Source of the DNA: Symsagittifera roscoffensis
Taxonomy: Eukaryota > Xenacoelomorpha > Acoela > Convolutidae
Assembly (NCBI RefSeq): GCF_963678635.1
Contig: NC_087065.1
Coordinates: forward strand, 56,510,397 to 56,574,396
Direction: 5' to 3'
DNA length: 64,000 nt
Both the position numbers and the translations under genes were made by a program. Positions 1 through 10,012 of the stretch are shown here, piece after piece; positions within the stretch are counted from its first letter, which is position 1, and each line of letters begins with the position of its first letter. A model generated the notes under the pieces. It ran no database searches. It was not told the origin of the DNA and worked only from the letters and a program-made list of their open reading frames with translations.

Positions 1-379
1 GTTTCAAGTTCATTTAGTAAAACGAAGGCAAATTTTGTTCTCCAATAACGAAAAGCAAATAACGCAAAAATCGTGATTGGCTTTCAGTTTATTTTCTAAT
101 TGGGTTAGTTTTATGAAAAAAGTGAATCATAGACAATTAAGCCATATATTTTGCCCGAAATTTGAAGTATACTATCGAAAAAGTTCTAAAAAAAGATCAG
201 CTCTGACCTTTTTCCAATTATCTGTTGGCTCTTTTTTTATGTGATGTTTAATATTGACTCTTGCCGTACTTTTTCTTGTCAAATCGGGTTCATTGTTTAA
301 ATTTAGTCATAGTGTCAATGAACATAGTTAAGACACTTATGTAGGAGGTGATGGTTTTCTCGGTAAAATTATTTTCAGG

Positions 380-935
380 TGATTACACAGGCATAGCTTG
401 TGTTATAGTATGAACTTGCTTTTTTTCCAACCTAACTTGCAAATATTGTTGCGACGCAAAGATTATTGCGGGAAAATGTGTTCATTTTGAAAGGGTTCAT
501 TTTGATCAATAACCAGCTATTAAGTACAGCCAATGCTAAGGATATTAACACAGACTATTTTATTACAAATAGCACTTTAGCTTCAAGGTATCATGGAAGG
601 AGACCAGCAATAAAATTAGAGGGTTCGAACCTGGGCAGTGTCGGATGTTTTAATTAACTTTTTCGTATGCTAGTTAAAATGCGTCCGCTCTATAAATTGA
701 GGCATGTTAGTTGATAATTTTCATTTTTTTTTTCAAATTGACTGGTACTGCTAATGCATCATAATTGGCTTGCGTCACTTAGCAATTATGTAGACTTATA
801 ATTGGCCTGCTTCACTTAAGAAGTTTTGCAGACTCAAAGTTTTACTCATTCAATTTTTCCCAGTAGCGTTATCGGTCATTTTTGTGCTTGTGTATGTGAA
901 GTGCAACTTCGCTTCTGTTTGATTTTTGTTCTGAT
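380..935 (+). repeat. Dispersed repeat, copy 1
   Basis: This stretch is clearly related to 31670-32105: both contain, in the same order, a 'CAGCTTGTGTTATAG' block, an 'AAATATTGTTGCGAC' block, 'CATTTTGATCAATAA', a tRNA-like patch with 'GAGACC' and a B-box-like 'GTTCGAAC', 'CTCTATAAATTGAGGCATG', 'CTGGTACTGCTAATGC' and 'GAAGTGCAACTTCGCTTCTG'. Copy 1 carries extra bases near 460-560. No coding capacity is seen. The tRNA-like patch suggests a SINE or composite element; that is inference. Confidence 0.7.
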
Positions 936-1035
936 TTTTGTTCTGATTTTAGAAAAGTTGACTGCGTTCGGGTATCGATCCGCAAATCTTTGGATTGCCA
1001 AGAAAGTATGCTTGTTTTTAATTTATGGTCATTGA

Positions 1036-2321
1036 TACTCAACTTTAATTTGTATCCAAATCTCAATAACGGAGATTGCAGCGAATATAAATTTTGTAGA
1101 TTATATGGCGGGGTAAAAATGTATTTTGATACAGTTTTTCAATTGTGTTTATTTGTCAAAACTCTTCGGAGAATTATTATTTTATTTTAAATGTTTAGCA
1201 AATTAAAAGCTTGCTCGTTAACTTTTTATTACGCTTTTTGTACTTATACGGGAGTTTGGATCTCGTAGTCTCCCGGGGTTTTAGTTAATTTTTAGTCGAT
1301 TTTCTTGCAAAGCATACTTTTTATCTTCTGTATTTTTGTTTTTTGTCCGTTTCTAGAGCCCGTATGAAGTTTTTTTGGTGCGTGTATGCGAGTTGAACCT
1401 CTTGGGAATTCCTATCGTATTGTGCAGCTTTTGTCTTTTAATCCTTGCACTCTGCGGCATCACCCGCCAATTTTTTTTTTGTTCTCGTCTTTTCTACTAA
1501 TTTTTTAAAGTTTTCAACATTCTTTTTCTGTAACATTTGAGACCCCGACTGGTGTGTTCTAAACCTTCTTCGTTTTCATCGCAACATTTCCCTTTCAAAT
1601 AAGTTCATATTTTTATCCAGTTTTTCCGCTTTTGATTACAAAGTACAGCTTCGCATCTGTGTATGGGATAGATTTTTGCCAAGAAAATTTCCCCGAAAGC
1701 TTTTTTATAGGATAGCCTAGTGTGTTCAGATAATTTGAAAAATTTCAAAAAAATAAATCAATATGTTTTCCAATCGCGTTTTCGTTACTGCTTCGCAGTC
1801 AGTGATACCATTTAAAATTTAAATTGCTTAAGAAAAAAATTGTTGGCATCAATTTATACTTTTCCGAAACTATTTAAATTTTTCTTTAGAAATTTAATTC
1901 TTTTTTCAGTCTGTTTTTTAGCGATTTTTCTGCCAAGTTTGGGGAATTTTCGCAATTTTGTGAAAAGAAACTTATTGGGCATATCTATTTGCCACAATAG
2001 TTCATCAAATTTGTCGTAAAATTCAGATTGTTTGCTTTTTCCGCGGAACTGTGAAATGTGAAATTAATTATCACGAGTAAACTCTTTACTTTGGCGTCGG
2101 ATCGAATACCGCTGTAGCAATTTAATTTTTTCAATTCAAATTGCTCGATCGAAATTATTATCTCTCATTTGAATTGAGTGGGATCATAATTTAACATTTA
2201 AATAAATAGAAATTAAAATGAAAATTTATATTAATTCAATTTTTTTAATGGACATCACTGTGCGCAGTAACGTTTCTTATTTTTCTGTCGAGTACATTTT
2301 ATTTGTAACAAGGTTTTAAAG
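1036..2321. other. Non-coding AT-rich stretch before the HDAC exon
   Basis: No exon is recognised on either strand. It is either intron of the HDAC8-like gene, whose earlier exons would lie to the left of the window, or intergenic sequence. It is AT-rich with many short T-runs. A 'GGATCGATACCC' B-box-like string on the - strand near 968-980 hints at another tRNA-related fragment. Confidence 0.5.
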
Positions 2322-2611
2322 TGGCTCATTTTAAGGTTGTCCAAAAACTGATGTCGCAGAATGTGCCTCTTTTGCTCTTGGGTGGAGGAGGATACCACAG
2401 AAGTAATACGGCCAGATGTTGGACCTCAATTCAAGCCGCATTAACCCATAAATGGCCACTCAGTGGGGACATACCAGAGCACGAGTACCTGGACGAGTAT
2501 GGTCCCAGCTACAGTTTGGAAGTGAAAGAATCGAAAATGAAGGATTTGAATACAGACGATTATTTGAAGTCCTTAACCGATCACTGTGAATCTATTTTAT
2601 CGAAACTCTGA
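2322..2611 (+). CDS. HDAC8-like class I histone deacetylase, C-terminal exon (partial)
   Basis: The frame encodes the C-terminal 96 residues of a class I zinc-dependent histone deacetylase, which removes acetyl groups from lysines. Visible landmarks are LLLLGGGGYHRSNTARCWT, containing the Gly-rich loop and the catalytic Tyr of the family, and IPEHEYLDEYGPSYSLEV. The 'NTARCW' and 'IP-HE' forms match HDAC8 better than HDAC1/2/3, which read 'NVARCW'. The exon starts after an acceptor-like TTTTAAAG, so the upstream catalytic domain must lie on earlier exons outside the recognisable window. The stop is TGA at 2609-2611. The next gene, BAG6, begins only 164 bp downstream and no AATAAA lies between them, which fits a polycistronic arrangement. 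The subclass is an inference from a short region. Confidence 0.85.
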
Positions 2612-2754
2612 AATTTGCATCTGCTTGAATGAATTGGTTGATGTTTGTTGTTTTCTGTAAATCTTTAACTATTTTTCTATTCTGAATCAATTATTCCGCT
2701 TGCTGGCTTTGAGTTTTATTGCAGTTGAAGTTTAGTTTGAAGCATGGCCGGTAG

Positions 2755-2775
2755 TTTTGTTCATTTTAGATTGAG
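2755..2775 (+). promoter_or_regulatory. Putative trans-splice acceptor of the BAG6 cistron
   Basis: A pyrimidine-rich GTTCATTTTAG ends at 2769 and is followed by only six bases (ATTGAG) before the BAG6 ATG. With the HDAC stop 164 bp upstream and no intron in BAG6, the simplest reading is a spliced-leader acceptor for a downstream cistron. Not provable without RNA data. Confidence 0.45.
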
Positions 2776-5700
2776 ATGCCTACTAATATAGACATTACTA
2801 TTAAGACTTTAGATGGAAACTCGAGGAAGTTTGAAAACATATCGAACGAGCTGACAGTGAAAGAGCTGAAAGAAAAAATAGCTGGCAGAGTCAATATCCC
2901 AGCAGACAGGCAGCGTCTCATCTATGCTGGTCGTGTTTTGAACGACACTAATGCTCTCTCAACTTACAATCTAGACGGCCAGGCCATCCACCTAGTTGAA
3001 CGACAGCCAGTGTCTAATCAGCCAAATAATGCTGCTGGAAATGCTTCCGCTCAAAATGCTGGAGCTGCACCTCATCGTCACATGGGGCCAATGGGCTGGC
3101 AACGAAGTCCTCTGAATCCTAACATGGGGCCAATGGGCTGGCAACGAAGTCCTCTGAATCCTAACAATCCTAACATGCCTCGAACGCAAGTGCGAGTTGT
3201 CGTCGGAGGTAACCCATCCAGAGGTGTTGGAAGAGCAGTCCCGATGCATGGATTCCCCGGTGCCAGACCTCCACATCAAGTGCCACCAGAATTCTTGGCG
3301 CGTGGTGGAAGACCGCCTGGTTTTACTAGAATGAGAATGAATCGACCTCAGTTTCCTGGCGACTCGGGAAGGCCAGCAACTACTCCGGTTGATGCTGGTG
3401 CAAATCGCGTAGAACATTGCAAAAAGTACATTGCAAGTACAAAGCATGTTTTGCGCCACCTGAAACGCTTGAAGGAGAGAATCAATAATGCAGATCAGTC
3501 AACTTCAAATGAAGAAGCGTCCGGGGCTAGTGGTACCGAAAATAATGAGGAAAGTGAAAATTTAGAGGAAATGGAATCACCGGATACGCAAACTCCTCAA
3601 GATGAGCCAGTGACCGTAAATGCAGAAGAAACGACTGACGGAACTCAGAGATCAACTGGTCCTGCGCCTCAATCGGGACCTACTACAGATAATCAACAAA
3701 ACTTGCCGCGAGCTTATCCCGCCGCTGAAATTATAACGCTACACAGATCTGTAAATGAATGTGAAAAAGAACTGCAAGAATTTGTTGACTTGTGTGAGAC
3801 TGTTTTAGCTAATGTAAACGTGGAACAGCCTCGAAATATTCAGAACATGCATCGAACACTGATACATGGCATTGGAGAGGCAACTCATTTTCTCGCACAT
3901 GCACAGCATTCACTCTCTGACCTTTACACAAATTTGTCTCATCTTCCGCCGGTAGCAATGGCCCACCCGGTTGCGGTTAATGCATTCACGGCTATCGAAA
4001 TTGTACCTCAATTGGCCACTATGAATGGCCCTGTGATGCAGCAGCCTCCAATCAACATTCCGAACGGACCTGTACCTTCGTCAATCCCGACACCCAATGC
4101 GGCAGCCACGCCAAACAACACTCCTAATCCAGTTCCGAATAACCAAACTCCTCCAAGAATGCCGCAGATCCCGCCACAGTTTCCACCACAATTCCCGCCC
4201 CAGTTTGCAAATCTAGCTAATATGGCGTTCTCGGGGTTTGTACCGGGGCCCAACGCTGTTCCGGTAAACGTTCAGAGGTTTACAATGCCCGGTACGAATA
4301 ACACAGCTTTCAGAGCCTCATTTAGAACTGCTGTACCTATGAATGTTCCTCCTGTTCCGCAGAATACGGAGCAAAACTCTACTGCGACTGGGAATCCCAA
4401 CACTGCGAATGTAAACAATACTCAAAATAACATAGGAAATCATGTTCCCAACGCAGAGAACGATCCGCAAAACACAAATAACGCAGATTCATCAGAGCCG
4501 CCTGGGAGAACCGGTCCAACGGTAAACGTTTCAGGGTTGCCTCCGGGGATCCAAATTTCCTCAGATTCTTTCGGTCCTCGGGATCCATTTGTGCCTTGCA
4601 ATTCAAGATTCTTTCAACCCCAACCGTCTAATCGGCCTGCAAGTAGTGCTAGAACCGCTGGTCAGCCAGATTCGAATCAGAACCCACTGCAAAATGAGGG
4701 TGAAGCTGTGCCAAATCAACAGCAAAATGAGAACCCTAACGATCCGCTTGGTGGAATGGGCGCCAATCTACAGAACTTGATGCAAAACATGTTCGCTGGA
4801 AACAATGACATGTCTGTCGAGATGAACCAAGACTCAGTAGCCGTTGATCCTAGTCGTCCGATTGCGGAACAAATCCAAGAAATTTTGAATAATGTCATGT
4901 CGGCTAGAAATCCAGGAGGTGTTGGGCAGGATCCTAACGTCGTATTTTCCGATGTTCAAGTCGAGTTTCAAGGAGATCCAATAGTTGATGGATCATATTC
5001 CGAGGAGCATGAAGATCAATCAAATCAACAGCAAATGAACAACCCTTTAAATGCAATGCTAACAAGCATGCTTCAATCGGGAATGGGAAATCCACAAACT
5101 AGTCTGTATGATATGCTGCAAATTGGAAATTCAGATGCGAATGCCGGGCTGTTAAATGACGTGACAATGGTATTCGCTAGAGTGATGACGGTTCCAGATA
5201 TGATAGCGATGATAACTGGACAGCCGAGTGCAATTTCACGCGCGCGAGAACCTCTAAGACAATTTGTTAATCAGAACTTACTTCAAAATGAAGAGTATAG
5301 CGACGATTTGTTGCGGCGAAGGATAAGAGAAGGAATCCGAGCCGACAGGACCCTGGATCTTGGCACTGTGCAGTTCAGAGAAGGAGTCAATGGCAGGGAA
5401 TCATTGCATCAATTTTTTGAGCAGCGAATATTCGATTTGTGTCAATTCGCTCGGAACTCACAACTAACTGACAATCAATTTGCAGAAAACGCTATGCAGT
5501 TTTTCAGCAAGTTGTTGTATGAACTGATTGTTTTGTTTTCCCAAATCTTGCATTCCTCGCAGAGTGTAGAAACGGTGCTAGCAAACACACTGCTGGTCGA
5601 TTTTCTAAGAACACGTGATGCAAATCAGAACGACTCGAATCAAACCCCACCCACCTTTTTCGGTATGAATCTAGCAGGAATGGAACCAATGATCACCATG

Positions 5701-6405
5701 TTAGTTACCCAACAGTTGTCAAGTTTCTCTACAGTTGCCTCAACTCGAGTCCAAGTTTCAGAAATTGAGCACTTTATTGTCAAAACCGAGCCGCAAACGT
5801 CCACAGAAAGCGTAAAACCAGAACCTATGGACTGCTCAGAATCAAGTGAAAAAGAAAGTGGTCCGACTTCGTCAAATGCGGGTGTCAAAACTTCTACTAG
5901 TTCAGCAGTTCGCCCTAAAATTCGTGCGAATTCTCAAAATCATAACAGCCACGCTAGACTAAGTTTCAACGTACTTTTACCCGAAGATCCGGAGTCTTTG
6001 AACTTGTTTGATGAAAACAATGTAATGCGGGCACGCGAAAGCTGGCTAGAAGTTTTAAGAAGTGACGAAGAAAAACAACAACAAGAGGAGTTTGAGCGGT
6101 ATTTTAGTGACGCCTATTTGTTCGGAGTACCGGCGAGACATAGGAGTCTAATGACATCTGGAAATGCATTGGGATATGCTGGCTCAATGCGTGGCTTACT
6201 CCACAGAACTTTGGCAAATTTGAGCAGTTCAAATATTTCCGATGATGCGTCTCGAAATGCATTGCGTGAAAGTATTGAAGATGACGACACAGTTCAAGAC
6301 TTGTTCAGTGATGTTCTCAGACAAGATATACGCAGACGGTTTGAGCAAGAACCGGAATTGCGAAACAGAACTTGGACTAAAAAGTACTGCGAAGAAAAGA
6401 AATGA
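2776..6405 (+). CDS. BAG6: BAG6 (large proline-rich protein BAT3/Scythe) homologue, intronless
   Basis: A single uninterrupted 1,209-residue frame. BAG6 is a chaperone-like scaffold that works with UBL4A and GET4 in capturing tail-anchored and misfolded hydrophobic proteins. Residues about 2-77 form a ubiquitin-like domain (KTLDGNSRKF, ADRQRLIYAGRVLND, AIHLVER) that closely matches BAG6 UBLs. A Pro/Asn/Gln-rich region follows, with a conserved helical segment at about 315-395 (corresponding to the DUF3538 region). The C-terminus has the family signature SDAYLFGVPARHR (about residue 1110) and VQDLFSDVLRQDIRRRFEQE (about 1173-1192), the BAG-similar segment that binds UBL4A. The basic KRRK nuclear signal that follows this signature in vertebrates is reduced to ARHR. 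A 42-bp exact tandem duplication lies at 3081-3164. Vertebrate BAG6 has many introns; none here. The ATG chosen is the first in frame, six bases after an acceptor-like site. Confidence 0.93.
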   Translation: MPTNIDITIKTLDGNSRKFENISNELTVKELKEKIAGRVNIPADRQRLIYAGRVLNDTNALSTYNLDGQAIHLVERQPVSNQPNNAAGNASAQNAGAAPHRHMGPMGWQRSPLNPNMGPMGWQRSPLNPNNPNMPRTQVRVVVGGNPSRGVGRAVPMHGFPGARPPHQVPPEFLARGGRPPGFTRMRMNRPQFPGDSGRPATTPVDAGANRVEHCKKYIASTKHVLRHLKRLKERINNADQSTSNEEASGASGTENNEESENLEEMESPDTQTPQDEPVTVNAEETTDGTQRSTGPAPQSGPTTDNQQNLPRAYPAAEIITLHRSVNECEKELQEFVDLCETVLANVNVEQPRNIQNMHRTLIHGIGEATHFLAHAQHSLSDLYTNLSHLPPVAMAHPVAVNAFTAIEIVPQLATMNGPVMQQPPINIPNGPVPSSIPTPNAAATPNNTPNPVPNNQTPPRMPQIPPQFPPQFPPQFANLANMAFSGFVPGPNAVPVNVQRFTMPGTNNTAFRASFRTAVPMNVPPVPQNTEQNSTATGNPNTANVNNTQNNIGNHVPNAENDPQNTNNADSSEPPGRTGPTVNVSGLPPGIQISSDSFGPRDPFVPCNSRFFQPQPSNRPASSARTAGQPDSNQNPLQNEGEAVPNQQQNENPNDPLGGMGANLQNLMQNMFAGNNDMSVEMNQDSVAVDPSRPIAEQIQEILNNVMSARNPGGVGQDPNVVFSDVQVEFQGDPIVDGSYSEEHEDQSNQQQMNNPLNAMLTSMLQSGMGNPQTSLYDMLQIGNSDANAGLLNDVTMVFARVMTVPDMIAMITGQPSAISRAREPLRQFVNQNLLQNEEYSDDLLRRRIREGIRADRTLDLGTVQFREGVNGRESLHQFFEQRIFDLCQFARNSQLTDNQFAENAMQFFSKLLYELIVLFSQILHSSQSVETVLANTLLVDFLRTRDANQNDSNQTPPTFFGMNLAGMEPMITMLVTQQLSSFSTVASTRVQVSEIEHFIVKTEPQTSTESVKPEPMDCSESSEKESGPTSSNAGVKTSTSSAVRPKIRANSQNHNSHARLSFNVLLPEDPESLNLFDENNVMRARESWLEVLRSDEEKQQQEEFERYFSDAYLFGVPARHRSLMTSGNALGYAGSMRGLLHRTLANLSSSNISDDASRNALRESIEDDDTVQDLFSDVLRQDIRRRFEQEPELRNRTWTKKYCEEKK
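3081..3164 (+). repeat. Exact 42-bp tandem duplication inside BAG6
   Basis: Two identical 42-bp units (3081-3122 and 3123-3164) encode two copies of a 14-residue segment built around MGPMGWQRSPLNPN just after the UBL domain. The frame is kept. Identical copies suggest a young or homogenised duplication. Confidence 0.9.
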
Positions 6406-7031
6406 GGCCTTCTTGAAGTGTAGCACTATCTTTATTGGCACCTTTAACAGTGTTTATAACTAATGTGGTTTTGTTTCTGAGGCGTTATTTGTAATTATTT
6501 AATCTGGTGAAAGTTTAGGAATTGAAATATTTTATTTTATTGACTAAAATTGAATCATTTTGCGCGGATTATTTTTTCTGTCATTTCTAGGTTTCATTGA
6601 AATCGATCTTGTTTTTTTTTTAAATATGAGTAGCTTTATTTTGCACGTGAAATACAATTGTGTTTTGTTACAATTTTTGCGCGTGCTTACTGAGACAGAC
6701 TTAAAACCGGGGCAGAAATATCTTCATGCATGCAACGAGATACTTTTATGATGCGTTAGTGGTTCTAAGAACTAATAACCAGCAAAACATGAAAAAATCT
6801 TCACAATAGTACGTTAACATCGGAATATAGGCAATAGAAGGAATTAGGACAAATTTTCGGATCATTAATTATGCGAATACTTTTTTGACGTATTCCCGTC
6901 AAACATTTTCCATGCTATTACTGCTGCTTAAAACGCCAGTTGATTAAATTTCAGATTTGTTTAGTCTGATTTTTAAGATTTTGACATTTATTCGTACGTA
7001 TCGGCAGAATAAACTCGGAAAATTGGCAATC
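6406..7031 (+). other. BAG6-SRP9 intercistronic region
   Basis: About 625 bp of AT-rich sequence without a recognisable gene. Two acceptor-like sites occur before SRP9: AAATTTCAG ending at 6954 and TCGGCAG ending at 7007, giving 5' leaders of 77 or 24 bases. It may also hold the BAG6 3' UTR; no clear AATAAA was seen in its first 150 bases. Confidence 0.4.
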
Positions 7032-7268
7032 ATGCCGGCATTGAACGTGTCATCAGTCGAGGAATTCCAAGAAGCACTGGACGATTTCTTCGCTGGCAAT
7101 TCAGAAAAATCCAGATTTGACATGAAGTATCGACATTGTGACTCAAAACTAAGACTGAAAGTAACCGATGATGAAAAAGTGGCAATATTTAAAACTAGCA
7201 ACATACAAGATGTAAAGAAAGTCGAGAAACTGAGCAGTCATGCAATTAGAGCTATGGCATCTAAATAA
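7032..7268 (+). CDS. SRP9: Signal recognition particle 9 kDa protein (SRP9), intronless
   Basis: A 78-residue protein matching SRP9 along nearly its full length: KYRHCDSKLRLKVTDDEKV and IQDVKKVEKL are the diagnostic segments (family: KYRH-D-L-VKVTDD and QDVKK-EK). SRP9 pairs with SRP14 to bind the Alu domain of SRP RNA and pause elongation during co-translational targeting to the ER. The ATG at 7032 was chosen because it begins the family-like MPAL... N-terminus; the open frame extends further upstream (to 6957) but that part resembles nothing. It is slightly shorter than vertebrate SRP9 (86 aa), lacking the acidic tail. It lies on the same strand as BAG6 and the HDAC8-like exon. An AATAAA overlaps the stop region (7265-7270). 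Confidence 0.93.
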   Translation: MPALNVSSVEEFQEALDDFFAGNSEKSRFDMKYRHCDSKLRLKVTDDEKVAIFKTSNIQDVKKVEKLSSHAIRAMASK

Positions 7269-8190
7269 ACTGAATAGTAACGGTGTTATTTTTGTATTTA
7301 TTGTCAGGTTTTAGAAAGCGTCGCTCAAAAACTCAGCTCCGCGATTTGTGTTTAAAAAAATTTAATATAATTCAAATATACTGTTTCCATTTCGTTTTAT
7401 TTTAGAATTTTCTTGATAAACTAAAACTGTATCGTAGAAACTCCCAAAAAGTTTTGTCGGATGCGTTTTTTAGGCGGAGGCTTTATGAGTATGTCATGGT
7501 CAGACAATGTATTATTTATGTTGAATCAATTTGAACGATTACGATTTTAAAGGACGCGATTATCTATTTGATGTGCATTTTGTAAAATATTGTGACCATA
7601 AGTATTAATGCAAAAAAAATGATTTTCAATTAAGTTTTCGGTCGCTTTTCTTTGCAAGAATTTGAATTTAGGCTCAAGATTAACTTAAACAAAAGTTCAA
7701 ATATGATACAGTCCGTTTTATAATATGTTGGTGCTATTAAATTAAAATCGTTGATTATTTAGTGCACCCAGTGTGAAAATGAGTCTGATAAACGGAAAAA
7801 GTTAGATGTTATTTTCTCGACCCAAAGATTTCAAATTTCGCCTTGGAATCTCAATCATGACTGAAAGGGCTTTAACATGCACGAATTTGACAAAAATTCT
7901 TCGAGGAACCTGAAAATGCGGAAAAAATTTCTACTAGACAATGGTTCCTTCCCTCTCTTTCAGTGTGCGAGAACGAAAATCGGTATGTGAATGATTCATT
8001 GAAAGTTTTGCATTATTTTTGTTTCAAAATTGATTAACGAAAGCAAAACAATTTTCCGACCATATTCATTACCCTTGCGATAAGCAAGAGTATTGCAATC
8101 GGGTTCTAGATTTTTTCCCGTAACTAACTTAGAAATGGTCAAAATTAGAAATGGTAAATTGAAGTTCAGTTCATAATCATTTCAAATTTC
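7269..8190. other. Intergenic AT-rich sequence
   Basis: No gene seen. Around 7840-7900 there is a degenerate copy, in reverse orientation, of the dispersed repeat better preserved at 30270-30500 ('AATCATGACTGAAAGGGCTTTAA'). Confidence 0.4.
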
Positions 8191-8194
8191 TTTG

Positions 8195-8280
8195 CGTCTC
8201 TGACGCACATGGTGGAAGGTAACGAATACGCCTGGGACGAAAAAAGTCCTAGGTTCAAGTCTGACAGGACCTGTTTTATT
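8195..8280 (+). repeat. tRNA-related fragment (possible SINE head)
   Basis: The sequence holds a box A-like GGTGGAAGG and, about 45 bases later, a box B-like GGTTCAAGTC, arranged as in a tRNA gene. Stem pairing is imperfect, so it is read as a tRNA-derived SINE fragment and not a functional tRNA. Confidence 0.35.
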
Positions 8281-8612
8281 TCAAACTAAATTTTCTGTTT
8301 CAAAAAAAAATTTCGGCTGATAATTTGTCAGGTAAAGTTATTTCGACTCAGTTGCCACATCGTGTAATTGTTTTGTTTTGCTGTACGCAATTTACATTCT
8401 AGTTGCTTTTAGAGTTTTGATTTACTTCTGTTTGTTATTTCTTGATTTCGTTTATTTTCTTTGTATTTTTTCAGCATAAACTTTTTTCTGACCAAATGAT
8501 TCCGGCTCATCTTTTGTCAGTTTAGTGGCCTAATTTTGAGTCGTTTGAAGGTAAACATAGTTCCTCACTGGATTTCACGTCTTTTTCGTTTTTTTTTATT
8601 TCGGTTTGATTT

Positions 8613-9040
8613 TGGCCTATATTATATCGGCTTTATTGCACCATATTGCGTCTTTCGATGAGCGGAAACAAATTTACTCACTGGATCGCACAATTGCTAA
8701 AATTGTTATAGAAATAATTTTCCAAGTTTTTCATAACCATTTTCTTGATTTTTTTCGGCTTGATAGGTTTCGGCCTTTATTATATCGACTTAAGGGCCTC
8801 ATATTGCGTCCTTCGACGAGCTTAAACAAATTGAGTCTTTATGTGTGTGTATGTCTCGAGGGTGCGAGGGACTTAATAATTTTTTAATTTTGAATTTTTT
8901 GTTGTTTTTTTTAAATGTTTTTTATTGGCTTTTTTGTTGTTTTTATGTTTCTTCTAAACCTATATTATATCGGCTTATATTATATCGGCTTGATGGCCTC
9001 ATATTGTTTCTTTTCACGAGCAAATAAACTTGAGTGTGTG
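8613..9040 (+). repeat. Three degenerate direct repeats ('TATTATATCGGCTT' units)
   Basis: Units starting near 8615, 8775 and 8960 share TATATTATATCGGCTT, then a GGCCTCATATTG-like block, then a C/TTTCGACGAGC-like block and an AAACAAATTGAGT-like end. The spacing is about 160-190 bp. In the last unit the core is itself doubled. No coding potential. Confidence 0.6.
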
Positions 9041-10012
9041 TGTGTGTATTTTCAGGGTGAGGGGAAATCTCTTAATTTTTTTGTTGATATTTTTTCGGCT
9101 GAAAGGGTTTAGCTAAGGTATTTCCGGCTTTGTTACCGCTTGGTAAAATTTCTTTCGATGCGAATTTCACATTTTTTGTCTTGGTTTTTTTTTTCAAACA
9201 TAATCTGATTCATATTGGTAGATCTGGTTTTTTCGACATTTTGGATTTTTTTCAGACCTAGAGGCATTCTAGTTTTTTATTGAAAGTGGTGCGAAGCGCA
9301 GCTGCGGCTGTGTTGATATTTTTGTGTTTTTACAAGAGTTATGAATACTCTGTTGGCTAATTCCTTGAGCGAGCGTTCGAGCATTAGGTTAAATTATGAT
9401 TCCAACCAATTTGCATCCAAATTGGCAATTTAATAGGAAGTGTTGTGTTCGTCTTTTTTATGGCTAGTGTTTCGATAAATAGAAAAGCAAATGGGGGCAG
9501 ATGCGAGGACGTGAGATTCTTTATCTCCATGTTGGGGTACGATTCCGTCTAATTGCAAAAGTTTTATTTTAGCCTTTTCTTACCTTATTTTACATTTTAG
9601 AGCTATTTGCTATTTTTTGACGTTTTGTCGCTTGTGTTTTTGAAGCATAGCTTGGCCTGTGAAATTTTTCCTTTTTTGCATTTTGCAGCGTGAATAGATT
9701 GAATGTTTCAAGGCCCAGAGCCCATGGTTTGATACCCGCTTGGAGCGTTGTTCTTTCGTAAGGATCAGAGACTAAACTTGCCTCCTATTTAATCTGTTGT
9801 ACTTGATCCAGTTCTGTCATCCCTATTTTGAACTTGTAAATAATAAATTGTAAACAATAAATTGTAAACAAATTGGTTTCTTTGGTTGTATTGAAAAAAT
9901 TATTATAGCTAACTAATAACCAAAGTTTCTCCTAACCTAGTGTACAAAAAAGCTTCAATAGCGCACATAAAAGATGCTACTGCTATGATGATTTTATTTC
10001 TGCTGTTTTGCT
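9041..10012. other. Intergenic sequence with box B-like strings
   Basis: No gene. Possible tRNA-related strings lie near 9527-9545 (GGGGTACGATTCC) and 9729-9745 (GGTTTGATACCC). A short duplication (AATAAATTGTAAACA) is at about 9840-9870. The right end is the 3' flank of the - strand Ser/Arg-rich gene. Confidence 0.35.
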
